Positions 9,211-19,436 are shown, counted from the stretch's first letter. The stretch is DNA of 64,000 nt from an uncultured Pelagibacteraceae bacterium (GCA_902585045.1 CACICB010000004.1:18607-82606); one strand, 5' to 3'. Numbers and translations are program-made. Notes: generated from the letters alone by a model not told the origin.

Positions 9211-9233
9211 GCGAAATAAGTAAGGTTTTTTTT
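9196..9233 (+). terminator. terminator-like hairpin in the polyamine-operon upstream region
   Basis: AAAAAAACCTTA (9196-9207) and TAAGGTTTTTTT (9221-9232) are a perfect 12-bp inverted repeat with a 13-nt loop, and the right arm is a run of eight T. On the plus strand this has the form of an intrinsic terminator, 51 bp before the decarboxylase ATG. The nearest upstream plus-strand gene, bioY, ends about 650 bp away across the oppositely oriented actR. A leader attenuator or an operator is therefore more likely than a bioY terminator. Confidence 0.5.
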
Positions 9234-9284
9234 ATTAAATTTTTTAAAAAATCTTTGTGTAATTTAACGCGAGGGACACATGAA

Positions 9285-10466
9285 ATGGGAAAATTTAAAA
9301 CAGTTAACGAACTAGTTAACTCATTACAACCAGATTACCCCGTATATTGTATACGGCTTAACGAGATTAAAAAATCCGTAAAATTTTTTAAAGAAAATTT
9401 TCCAGGAAAGATACTCTACGCCGTAAAAACAAATCCAAACGAAAAAATTATTAAACAGATTATTGCTAATGGTATAAATGAATTTGATGTTGCCTCACTA
9501 AATGAAATAAAACTTCTTAATAAAATTAAGTCAGATGTGAAGTTACATTTTATGCATACTATCAAAAGTAAAGAGAGTATATCGTCAGCATATTTTAATT
9601 ACGGAGTGAGAAGTTTTTCTTTAGACAGTAAAGACGAGTTAAGGAAAATTCTAGAGGCTACTAATCAAGCAAAAGATTTAGAGTTGTTTGTAAGAATTGC
9701 AATTTCGAATGAGCACGCAGAAATAGATCTTTCAAGAAAATTTGGAGCACTTCCTTCTGAAGCTTTAGGATTAGTAAGATTATGTAAGGAACATTCAAAA
9801 AAACTTGGAATAAGTTTCCACGTTGGCTCTCAATGTATGCATAAAATTTCTTACTCAAAAGGAATTCGTGAAATCGGAAATATAATTAAAAAAACAAAAA
9901 TAGTTCCGAATACAATTAATGTTGGTGGAGGATTTCCTTCTATATATCCAGATCTTAATCCTGAGCCATTGATTAATTATATGGAAGAAATTAAAAAAGA
10001 GTTAAATAACTTGAAGTTAAATAAATTACCAGAAATTATATGTGAACCAGGAAGAGCTCTTGTAGCAGAAAGTGGATCTACAATTGTAAAAGTTATTTTA
10101 AGAAAAAAAAATAGCTTGTACATTAATGACGGAACATATGGATCTTTATTTGACGCTGGGGCACCAAACTTTGTTTTACCATCAAAGATGATTACAAGTG
10201 GAAGAATTCAGTCTAAAAAACTAACTGCTTTTAGTTTTTTTGGACCAACCTGTGATGGATTAGATTATATGAAAGGACCTTTTTTGTTACCAAATAATAT
10301 TAAAGAAGGTGATTATATAGAGTTAGGTCAGTTAGGGGCTTACAGTCTTACTTTCAGAACAAACTTTAACGGTTTTTATTCAAATGATATTCACGAATTA
10401 AGTGACAAACCAATTATATCTATGTACGATAATGCTAATGATAAAGTTGGTTCTTTAGTAGCTTAA
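9285..10466 (+). CDS. ornithine/lysine decarboxylase-type PLP enzyme (alanine-racemase fold)
   Basis: This group IV (fold III) basic amino-acid decarboxylase has the PLP lysine in ILYAVKTNPN, HVGSQCMH, the phosphate-binding loop NVGGGFPSIYP, EPGRALVAESG, and GPTCDGLD, the signature of ornithine and lysine/ornithine decarboxylases that sets them apart from diaminopimelate decarboxylase. It would yield putrescine and possibly cadaverine. The frame is open to a TTG at 9255, but the ATG at 9285 follows a GAGGGA ribosome site (9271-9276) and gives 393 residues. It is first in a four-gene polyamine operon; its stop overlaps the next ATG. Because AguA and AguB follow, arginine specificity should be considered too. 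Confidence 0.88.
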   Translation: MGKFKTVNELVNSLQPDYPVYCIRLNEIKKSVKFFKENFPGKILYAVKTNPNEKIIKQIIANGINEFDVASLNEIKLLNKIKSDVKLHFMHTIKSKESISSAYFNYGVRSFSLDSKDELRKILEATNQAKDLELFVRIAISNEHAEIDLSRKFGALPSEALGLVRLCKEHSKKLGISFHVGSQCMHKISYSKGIREIGNIIKKTKIVPNTINVGGGFPSIYPDLNPEPLINYMEEIKKELNNLKLNKLPEIICEPGRALVAESGSTIVKVILRKKNSLYINDGTYGSLFDAGAPNFVLPSKMITSGRIQSKKLTAFSFFGPTCDGLDYMKGPFLLPNNIKEGDYIELGQLGAYSLTFRTNFNGFYSNDIHELSDKPIISMYDNANDKVGSLVA

Positions 10467-11512
10467 TGAATAAAAAAAATAGTCCAAATATCGGACACAA
10501 TAAAAAATCTTTACTTAATTCCCCAGTTGAACACATCGATATCAAGTCTTTTGATGCTCGTAAGATTATTGATGGTATGAGCAAGATGTCTTTCACTTCT
10601 AGAGATACAGCCAGAGCGGCAGCTATTTACAATGAAATGCTTGCAGATAAAGATTGTTCGATTTTTTTAACTTTAGCAGGCTCAACTTCGGCAGGTGGAT
10701 GCATGGATTTATACACTGATTTAGTAAAACATAACATGGTTGATGCTATTGTGGCTACAGGGGCATCGATTATAGATATGGATTTTTTTGAAGCTCTAGG
10801 TTTCAAGCATTACCAGGGATCTCAGTTTCAAGATGATACTCTACTAAGGAACAACTATATTGACAGGATATATGACACTTATATTGATGAAGAGGAGCTT
10901 CAAGCATGTGACAAAACTATATGTGATATTGCTAATTCTCTAAAACCTAAACCATATACCTCAAGGGAATTTATTAAAGAACTTGGAAAATATTTAAAAA
11001 AAAATTCTAAGAAAAAAAACTCATTAATAGAAACTGCTTATGAAAGTAACGTTCCTATATTTTGCCCCGCTTTCACAGATAGTTCAGCAGGATTTGGGCT
11101 TGTAATGCATCAGGAACAAAATCCAGAAAATCACATCACTATAGATTCAATAAGAGAGTTCAGAGAAATAACTGAAATTAAACTCAAATCAAAACAATCA
11201 GGATTATTAATGGTTGGAGGTGGGGTGCCCAAAAATTTTATTCAGGATACAGTGGTTTGTGCGGAGTTGTTAGGTAAAAAAGTAGATATGCATAAATACG
11301 CTATTCAAATAACTGTAGCAGATACGAGAGATGGTGCTTGTAGTAGTTCTACCTTAAAAGAAGCAAGTTCATGGGGCAAAGTGGATGTGACGAAGGAACA
11401 AATGGTGTATGCTGAAGCTACAAGTGTATTGCCTTTAATAGCAAGCGATGCGTTTCATCGTAAACATTGGCAAGCAAGACAAAAAAGAAATTTTCAAAAT
11501 TTATTCAATTAA
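10466..11512 (+). CDS. deoxyhypusine synthase family protein (probable polyamine aminobutyl- or guanidinobutyl-transferase)
   Basis: The 348-residue protein belongs to the deoxyhypusine synthase family, seen in LTLAGSTSAGGCMDLYTDLVKHNMVDAIVATGA (residues about 70-103), NVPIFCPAFTDSSAGF, and EASSWGKVDVTKEQMVYAEAT. The Lys of SWGK aligns with the lysine that forms the covalent aminobutyl-imine in eukaryotic enzymes. Bacteria lack eIF5A, so bacterial homologues are thought to move the 4-carbon unit to a free polyamine, for example making homospermidine; some databases name such proteins 1,9-bis(guanidino)-5-aza-nonane synthases. Its place between the decarboxylase and AguB/AguA supports a polyamine role. 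The exact product is not evident from sequence. Confidence 0.85.
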   Translation: MNKKNSPNIGHNKKSLLNSPVEHIDIKSFDARKIIDGMSKMSFTSRDTARAAAIYNEMLADKDCSIFLTLAGSTSAGGCMDLYTDLVKHNMVDAIVATGASIIDMDFFEALGFKHYQGSQFQDDTLLRNNYIDRIYDTYIDEEELQACDKTICDIANSLKPKPYTSREFIKELGKYLKKNSKKKNSLIETAYESNVPIFCPAFTDSSAGFGLVMHQEQNPENHITIDSIREFREITEIKLKSKQSGLLMVGGGVPKNFIQDTVVCAELLGKKVDMHKYAIQITVADTRDGACSSSTLKEASSWGKVDVTKEQMVYAEATSVLPLIASDAFHRKHWQARQKRNFQNLFN

Positions 11513-11516
11513 AAAA

Positions 11517-12392
11517 ATGAGTAAAACAAAGATAGCATTAGTGCAGATGAAAATGTCGTCTGACCCAAAAAAAAATATTCAAAATGCTGTTAACAAAATA
11601 AATACTGCAGCAAAAAAAGGTGCGAAAGTAGTTTGCTTACCTGAGTTATTCTTAACAAAATATTTCTGCCAGTCTGAAAATCATAAAAATTTTAATTTTG
11701 CTGAGAAAATACCAGGTCCTAGCAGTAATTTATTTTCTGCACTTGCTAGAGAACTTAAAATTATTTTAATAATTTCATTATTTGAAAAGAAAACCTCTGG
11801 GCTTTATCACAATAGCAGTATTGTAATTAACGAAAAGGGTAAACTTTTAGGAAAATATAGAAAAATGCATATCCCTGATGATCCACAATTTTACGAGAAG
11901 TTTTATTTTGCTCCTGGAGATTTAGGTTTCAAATCTTTTAAAACTTCAAAAGGTAATTTAGGAACTTTAATTTGCTGGGATCAATGGTTTCCTGAAGCAG
12001 CAAGATTAACAGCACTAAAAGGAGCAGAAATTATTTTTTATCCAACTGCCATTGGGTGGCACCCAAAAGAAAAAAGGAAATTCGGTAAATCACAACTAGA
12101 TTCCTGGCTTTCAATTCAGAGATCTCACGCAATAGCTAATGGTATATATGTTGCTGCAATAAATAGAGTTGGAATTGAAAAACAAGGTAATAGAAAGATA
12201 GAGTTCTGGGGGAATAGTGTAATATTTGATCCAAGTGGTAACATTGTTAAAAAAGCTAATTTAAAAGAAAACATTTTAATTTGTGAAATTGATTTCAAAA
12301 AAGTGGAAAGCTCTAGACAACATTGGCCTTTTTTTAGAGATAGAAGAATAGACTATTATAAAGGACTACTTAAAAATCCAAGAGATGCCTAG
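11517..12392 (+). CDS. aguB: N-carbamoylputrescine amidase
   Basis: This nitrilase-superfamily hydrolase converts N-carbamoylputrescine to putrescine, CO2 and ammonia. All three catalytic residues are visible: Glu in VVCLPELFLTKYFCQ, Lys in KYRKMHIPDD and Cys in GTLICWDQWFPEAARL. The YHNSSIVI and FYPTAIGWHP stretches are typical of the AguB group. The frame extends upstream to 11448 within the previous gene, but the ATG at 11517 gives the normal N-terminus MSKTKIALVQM and 291 residues. It starts 5 bp after the DHS-like stop and overlaps aguA by 8 bp, so the operon is tightly coupled. Confidence 0.93.
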   Translation: MSKTKIALVQMKMSSDPKKNIQNAVNKINTAAKKGAKVVCLPELFLTKYFCQSENHKNFNFAEKIPGPSSNLFSALARELKIILIISLFEKKTSGLYHNSSIVINEKGKLLGKYRKMHIPDDPQFYEKFYFAPGDLGFKSFKTSKGNLGTLICWDQWFPEAARLTALKGAEIIFYPTAIGWHPKEKRKFGKSQLDSWLSIQRSHAIANGIYVAAINRVGIEKQGNRKIEFWGNSVIFDPSGNIVKKANLKENILICEIDFKKVESSRQHWPFFRDRRIDYYKGLLKNPRDA

Positions 12393-13431
12393 AGTAACAA
12401 AATCTCTTTTCAGGATGCCTGCTGAATGGGAAAAACAACAATCTACATTAATGGGATGGCCTTATAATAAAAATGATTGGCCAGGTAAATTTAAAAATAT
12501 CCCCAAGATATTTGCTGAAATAATCTCTAAAATTACTAAGTCTCAGGAAGTAAATCTCTTAATTAAAAACTACAATTCTAAAAATGCAATTAAAAGATTG
12601 CTTAGGAAAAATAATGCAAAATTACAAAATGTAAAATTTATTATTTGTAAAACAGATAGGGTATGGATGAGAGATACAGGGCCAATATTTATTAAGGATA
12701 AAAAAAACCAAAATATTTTATTGAATTGGAAGTTTAATGGTTGGGCTAAATATAAAAATTATAGAGCGGATAATAAAGTCAATTTGAAAATAAAAAGTCA
12801 TTACAAAGGAAATGTCATCAACCCAAAATTTAATAAAAAACCAATAGTTCTTGAAGGAGGAGCGATCGATGTCAATGGAAAAGGTTTACTAATTACAACC
12901 AAAGAATGCTTATTAAGTAAAATTCAACAAAGAAATTCTTTTTTAAAAATAAAAGATTATAATCTCATCTTCAAAAATTTTTTTGGAGCAAAAAAGGTTA
13001 TTTGGCTTAATAGAGGAATTGCAGGAGATGATACTCATGGTCATGTTGATGATATTGCTAGATTTGTAAAATCTAATAAAGTTTTTCTTGCCTACGAAAA
13101 TAATAAAAAAGATAAAAATTTCAAAAATCTTGATGAAAACTTTAAAATTTTAAAAAAAATCAAAATTGGTTCCTCTCAAATAAAAATTATTAAAATTCCT
13201 ATGCCTAGGCCTATTTATATAGATAAAGTCAGGGTTCCAGCATCATATCTAAACTTTTATATCTTTAATAAATTTGTTTTATTGCCAACTTTCAGGGATC
13301 CTAAAGATAAAATAGTAATCAAAATTTTTAAAAAAGAATTTTATAATAGGAAAATTATTCCAATAGATTGCTCTGAATTAATTTGGGGTTTTGGAGCAAT
13401 ACATTGTTTGACACAACAGGAGCCAAAATAA
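12385..13431 (+). CDS. aguA: agmatine deiminase
   Basis: AguA (peptidylarginine-deiminase fold, about 348 residues as usual) converts agmatine to N-carbamoylputrescine and ammonia. The N-terminal MPAEWEKQQSTLMGWP, the DRVWMRDTGPIF motif, the AGDDTHGHVDDIARF catalytic His region and the C-terminal catalytic Cys in GFGAIHCLTQQEP are all intact. It is the last gene of the polyamine operon and converges on regB. No separate arginine decarboxylase lies in the window, so the agmatine source is either the first gene of this operon, a gene elsewhere, or uptake. Confidence 0.95.
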   Translation: MPRVTKSLFRMPAEWEKQQSTLMGWPYNKNDWPGKFKNIPKIFAEIISKITKSQEVNLLIKNYNSKNAIKRLLRKNNAKLQNVKFIICKTDRVWMRDTGPIFIKDKKNQNILLNWKFNGWAKYKNYRADNKVNLKIKSHYKGNVINPKFNKKPIVLEGGAIDVNGKGLLITTKECLLSKIQQRNSFLKIKDYNLIFKNFFGAKKVIWLNRGIAGDDTHGHVDDIARFVKSNKVFLAYENNKKDKNFKNLDENFKILKKIKIGSSQIKIIKIPMPRPIYIDKVRVPASYLNFYIFNKFVLLPTFRDPKDKIVIKIFKKEFYNRKIIPIDCSELIWGFGAIHCLTQQEPK

Positions 13432-13440
13432 TTTTGGTTC
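13420..13440. terminator. convergent hairpin at the aguA / regB ends
   Basis: GAGCCAAAAT (13420-13429) pairs with ATTTTGGTTC (13431-13440) around a single A, allowing one G-T wobble. The structure covers the aguA stop codon and the regB end, so it could terminate both transcripts. It lacks a clean U-run on either side, so this is a moderate call. Confidence 0.35.
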
Positions 13441-14723
13441 TACAGTAAAATATTTTTAGGAGACCAGCTAATAACAACTGAAGCACCTCCTAAATTTTTA
13501 TCATCTTTAAATAGCAATTTGGCGTTTTGTCTTTCTAATAAAGTTTTACCTAAGAAAGTACCAAGACCTAGGCCTGAGTTTGAATTTAATTCTAAAGATC
13601 TTGATTTGATATATGGTTCTCCTAATTTGGCAATAATGTCTTTAGGAAATCCTGGCCCATCATCATTTACAATAATTTTAATTTCTTTTTCATCACTAAT
13701 CAGAAAAATATTAACTTTGCTTTTTGAAAATTTTATTGCATTACCAATAAAATTTCTCAAACCATAGATCATTTCTGCAGACCTTTGAATGTCAATTTGG
13801 TTTTTGTCTTTGTTTGATACTAAAACAATTTCTTTAGAAGAAGTTTCTTTGAAAGAATTTATAATTTCTTCAAGTAAATTTTCTAATTTTGTTGAACTAA
13901 AAAATTTGTCTTCCTCTATTTGTTTTTTTGAAATTCTCTTAAGAATTTCACTACATCTTCTAGATTGACTTATTAATAAGTCAATATCTTTTGATAGCTC
14001 GTTATTATCTCCAATTTCTTTTTTTAATTCTTTTGCTACTACACTTATTGTGGCGAGAGGTGTTCCTAGAGAATGAGCTGCTGCTGCTGCTTGTCCTCCT
14101 AAGGATTCTAATTCATACTCTTTATAAATAACCTCTTGAAGTTTTTTAAAAGCTTCCTCAGTTTTTTTTTTTTCTCCAGCAAATCTAATACCGAAATAAC
14201 TTAGAAATATTAAACCGATCAAAATAGATATTAAGATTCCAATTTTATAAAAATTGGGGAAATGTAATAAATTCATATTCTCTCCTGGTAATGGCAAGTA
14301 AAAAAATGAGATGGTTAATAAAAGAATAGACGTTATCAAGCCTAGAATAATCGTAGTTCCCATACTTAAAAATGTTGAAGAAACTATAGCTGGAATTACT
14401 AATAAAAAGGAGAAGGGATTAAATATTCCACCTGTCAAATAAAGAAGAGCACTTAACTGTATTAAATCATATAATAGAAAAGGAGCCGCATAGATATCTT
14501 TAAGTTGATTAATTTTAATACCAAATTGAAGATATAAATTCGTAGCCAAACCAAAAGAAATAATTAAATAACTCTCTAAAATTGGGAATGGTAAATTTAA
14601 ATGGTAGTAAACGATACCAATTGCTAAAAACTGGCCAAAAATGGCTATATATCTCAAAATAGTTAATGTATTTTTATCTAAACTTAAATTCTCTTTTGTG
14701 CGGAAAAGAGTGGAGAAATTCAT
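13440..14723 (-). CDS. regB: RegB/PrrB/ActS redox sensor histidine kinase
   Basis: This 427-residue kinase has about six membrane segments in residues 20-182. The ubiquinone-binding GGIFNPF (98-104) matches RegB's GGXXNPF. The H-box AAAAHSLGTPLATI puts the phospho-His at 217. A Cys at 257 (SRRCSEIL) lies exactly 40 residues after it, the same spacing as His225-Cys265 in Rhodobacter capsulatus RegB, whose Cys is a redox switch. A HATPase domain follows (GLRNFIGNAIKFS, DDGPGFP, GLGLGTFLG). The residue after the His is Ser, not the acidic residue usual in HisKA kinases. Its partner ActR is 4.3 kb away, across the polyamine operon. Confidence 0.93.
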   Translation of the reverse strand: MNFSTLFRTKENLSLDKNTLTILRYIAIFGQFLAIGIVYYHLNLPFPILESYLIISFGLATNLYLQFGIKINQLKDIYAAPFLLYDLIQLSALLYLTGGIFNPFSFLLVIPAIVSSTFLSMGTTIILGLITSILLLTISFFYLPLPGENMNLLHFPNFYKIGILISILIGLIFLSYFGIRFAGEKKKTEEAFKKLQEVIYKEYELESLGGQAAAAAHSLGTPLATISVVAKELKKEIGDNNELSKDIDLLISQSRRCSEILKRISKKQIEEDKFFSSTKLENLLEEIINSFKETSSKEIVLVSNKDKNQIDIQRSAEMIYGLRNFIGNAIKFSKSKVNIFLISDEKEIKIIVNDDGPGFPKDIIAKLGEPYIKSRSLELNSNSGLGLGTFLGKTLLERQNAKLLFKDDKNLGGASVVISWSPKNILL

Positions 14724-14730
14724 TGCTTTA

Positions 14731-16785
<2,055 letters not shown>

Positions 16786-16808
16786 TTAAGTTAATCTTGA
16801 ATTTAATT

Positions 16809-16837
16809 ATTATATCATTTTTTTAGTTCAATTTGAA
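16809..16837 (-). promoter_or_regulatory. gyrB promoter
   Basis: On the minus strand TTCAAA (16832-16837), a 17-nt spacer and the consensus TATAAT (16809-16814) precede gyrB, predicting a leader of about 17 nt. This gives gyrB its own promoter separate from dnaN. Confidence 0.5.
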
Positions 16838-16890
16838 ACATCAGCGATGAGAAGCCATCTAGAATTATTAACTACCAACGATTCTAGGTC
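16838..16890 (-). other. structured, more GC-rich segment between dnaN and gyrB
   Basis: This stretch is visibly richer in G and C than its poly-A/T surroundings. It contains a 7-bp inverted repeat CTAGAAT/ATTCTAG (16859-16865 and 16881-16887, 15-nt loop). Beside it, on the minus strand, are the alternating elements GATG-GCTTCT-CATC-GCT-GATG, which could form two mutually exclusive small hairpins. No U-run follows, so it is not an obvious terminator. It may be a regulatory RNA or DNA site. Confidence 0.35.
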
Positions 16891-16923
16891 AAAAAATAAA
16901 AAAAGTTTTAATTTTACCCAAAA

Positions 16924-18039
16924 TCAAATTTTCATTGGCATTATAACATAAAAACTATTTTTATCTGAAAGATCCTCTATTAAAACAGGTGAAGTAGCGT
17001 CTTTTAAATTTAACTTTAAATTTTTATTTTCTATTTCTGAAGCAATGTCAAGCAGGTATTTGGAGTTAAAACTTATAATTAAATTGTCTGAATTAAATTC
17101 AGCTTTGATTTTTTCATTTCCTTCTCCTGAGTTAGCGCTGTTTACTGAAAGCTGTACATTATCCTTATGAATTGACAATTTTACACCTTCCTTTCGATCA
17201 AGTGAAACACTTGCTACCCTTTCAATAGAATTAATAAAATCTTTAGATTCTACTATTAGAGCTTTATCATTATTTGATGGTACTACTTTTTTATAATCTG
17301 GGAATTTACCATCAATTACTTTTGAAATTAATCGCATATTTCCCATCGAAAATTTGACCTTATTTTCTGATATTTGCATTGTGAGTTTTTCGTTAGTTTC
17401 TGAGAGTATAGAACATAATTGAAACACTGTTTTTCTTGGCATAATAAAAGATTGAAATTCATTTATGTTAGAGGTTTCTAAACTACTTGAGGATAGTCGA
17501 TGACTATCTGTTGCAACGCCTGTTAAAAAATGTCTTCCATGACCCTCAGTTAAATGAAAGAAAATTCCATTCAAATAATGTCTAGTATCATCATTTGAAA
17601 TAGAAATTCTTGTTTTATTTAATAATTTTAAAAAATTTTGATTATTAAATGATATTTCTTTTTCGTTAAATTCATCAGAAAAAGTAGGGAAGTTATCCGT
17701 TGGTAAGCACAAAAGGTTAAAATCAGCATTTTCACTCCTTAAACTTAACTTATTTTCTGATTTTAAATCGAAATTTATATCTGAGTCAGCTGATATTTTT
17801 CTTAAAATATCATAAAGTATCGCAGCTGAAGTTGTGGTGCTCCCTTCGTTAATAACTTTAATATCAGTTATTTCATCATAAAAAATAATATCTAAGTCAG
17901 TAGCCACTATAAATAGTTTTTTATCTTTTAACTGCAACAAAACGTTTGAGAGTATTGGCAAAGTATTTTTTTTTTCTACTATTCCTTGTACAAAATTTAA
18001 AGATTTAAGTAACTTATCTCTTTTAATAGAAAATTGCAT
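16924..18039 (-). CDS. dnaN: DNA polymerase III beta subunit (sliding clamp)
   Basis: The 371-residue clamp protein begins with MQFSIKRDKLLKSLNFVQGIVEKKNTLPILSNVLL (residues 1-35), the standard DnaN opening, and ends NSFYVIMPMKI, close to the usual YVVMPMRL end. Three repeated clamp domains are implied by the length and by stretches such as TGVATDSHRLSSSSL and KVIDGKFPDYKKVVP. It encircles DNA and tethers Pol III, and also binds DnaA-Hda and MutS in other bacteria. It follows dnaA with only 2 bp between, so the pair is surely one transcript. Confidence 0.97.
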   Translation of the reverse strand: MQFSIKRDKLLKSLNFVQGIVEKKNTLPILSNVLLQLKDKKLFIVATDLDIIFYDEITDIKVINEGSTTTSAAILYDILRKISADSDINFDLKSENKLSLRSENADFNLLCLPTDNFPTFSDEFNEKEISFNNQNFLKLLNKTRISISNDDTRHYLNGIFFHLTEGHGRHFLTGVATDSHRLSSSSLETSNINEFQSFIMPRKTVFQLCSILSETNEKLTMQISENKVKFSMGNMRLISKVIDGKFPDYKKVVPSNNDKALIVESKDFINSIERVASVSLDRKEGVKLSIHKDNVQLSVNSANSGEGNEKIKAEFNSDNLIISFNSKYLLDIASEIENKNLKLNLKDATSPVLIEDLSDKNSFYVIMPMKI

Positions 18040-18041
18040 TT

Positions 18042-19436
18042 TTACTGTTCGAGTAGAAGACTTTTAATTTGATTGATGTTTTTTTTCATTTCATCGTCTT
18101 GCTCTGATAATCTAGTTATTGTTTTTACAGCGTGAATGACCGTTGTATGATCTCTGTTAGCAAATCTTCTTCCAATTTCTGGTAATGATCTTGTCGTTAA
18201 TTTTTTTGCAAGATACATTGCTATTTGTCTTGGTCTAGCTAAAGGTCTGGATCTTCTTTGTGATAACATTTCGCTGAGAGGTATATTAAAATAATTTGAA
18301 ACTACGTTTTGAATTTTATCAACTGTTATAACTTTGATTTGATTAAATACATCTTTTAAAATATTTTTACAATCTGTCGTGGTTAAAACTTTATTATGTA
18401 CTCTACTAAAAGCTATAACTCGGTTTAATATACCAATAAGATCTCGAATATTTGTTTTACTTTCGTGAGCGATATAATTTACAACTTCATCATTCAATAT
18501 AATATTTTCTTTGAATTGATTTTGAATATCTTGAATTTTTTTCTTAATAATTCTTTGTTTTAATTCTATATCAGGAGTTTCTATATCTACTACTAGCCCC
18601 CCAGCTAATCTTGATTTTATTCGTTCTTGAACTCTGTCAAGTTTCATTGGGGTTCTGTCAGCTGAGATTATTATTTGAGAACCTTTATCTATCAAACTGT
18701 TAAAGGTATGAAAAAACTCCTCTTGAAGGCTCTCTTTTCCACTTATGAATTGTATATCATCAATGATAAAAACGGAAGATTTTCTAAAAAAATCTTTAAA
18801 ATTTACCATATCATTTTTTTTTAAGGATTTGATAAAGTGATACATAAACCTTTCAGCAGATATAAACATTACGTTATTTTCGTCTTGTAATTCTAATCCT
18901 ATAGCATTTAAAAGATGAGTTTTTCCTAGACCTACCCCGCCGCAGATATAAAGTGGATTGTATCTAGATACATGCTCGCAAACTTTTTTTGAGTACGAAA
19001 GCGCTATATCATTGCTTTTTCCCCCTATAAAGCTATCAAAATTTAAGTCTGGATTAAGTCTATTGTAATTTAGTATAGAGTCCTTTATTTCGGTTACTTT
19101 GTTAATCTGATCAATTTTAATTAAATCTTTATGACTATTACTCTCCTCAATAATTTTGAATTCAATTCTGTTTAAACTTAATTTAAAACTTTTTACTTGT
19201 TCTAGTATTTTGTCTAAATATCTTGAAACAATCCAATCTCTAAAAAATCTTGTAGGAACGCCTAAAACTAGATAATCATTGAATTCTTTTACTAGAGAAA
19301 TTTTCTGTAGCCAACTGTTGTAAATCTCTCCGCCAAATGTATTTTTAAATGCATTTTGAATCTCTAACCAATCTAAAGTATTTTCTTCCTCTGAAACATA
19401 GGCATTCTGTTGTTTCTTTATATTATTTTTTTCCAT
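18042..19436 (-). CDS. dnaA: chromosomal replication initiator DnaA
   Basis: DnaA has an N-terminal DnaB-contact domain (LDWLEIQNAFKNTFGGEIYNSWL), an AAA+ domain with Walker A GGVGLGKTHLLNAIG and Walker B SVFIIDDIQFISGK, and a domain IV helix-turn-helix with the box-recognition motif FANRDHTTVIHAVKTI. The frame is open to a TTG at 19487, but the ATG at 19436 (MEKNNIKKQQ) gives 464 residues and covers all conserved parts, so I prefer it; the longer form cannot be excluded. I found no cluster of DnaA boxes around the gene, so the origin is not evidently here. Confidence 0.95.
   Translation of the reverse strand: MEKNNIKKQQNAYVSEEENTLDWLEIQNAFKNTFGGEIYNSWLQKISLVKEFNDYLVLGVPTRFFRDWIVSRYLDKILEQVKSFKLSLNRIEFKIIEESNSHKDLIKIDQINKVTEIKDSILNYNRLNPDLNFDSFIGGKSNDIALSYSKKVCEHVSRYNPLYICGGVGLGKTHLLNAIGLELQDENNVMFISAERFMYHFIKSLKKNDMVNFKDFFRKSSVFIIDDIQFISGKESLQEEFFHTFNSLIDKGSQIIISADRTPMKLDRVQERIKSRLAGGLVVDIETPDIELKQRIIKKKIQDIQNQFKENIILNDEVVNYIAHESKTNIRDLIGILNRVIAFSRVHNKVLTTTDCKNILKDVFNQIKVITVDKIQNVVSNYFNIPLSEMLSQRRSRPLARPRQIAMYLAKKLTTRSLPEIGRRFANRDHTTVIHAVKTITRLSEQDDEMKKNINQIKSLLLEQ

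Noticed and set aside
9255..9284. TTG start for the decarboxylase
   Set aside because: The GAGGGA ribosome site at 9271-9276 lies inside that extension and is correctly spaced for the ATG at 9285; the added ten residues have no family match.
16828..16923. Stop-free 32-codon stretch in frame after the dnaN TGA, reading WVKLKL...LLIADVSN
   Set aside because: TGA is an ordinary stop in many genes here, and the DnaN C-terminus ends normally at MPMKI. A stop-free run of this length is expected by chance. It has no start of its own with a ribosome site.
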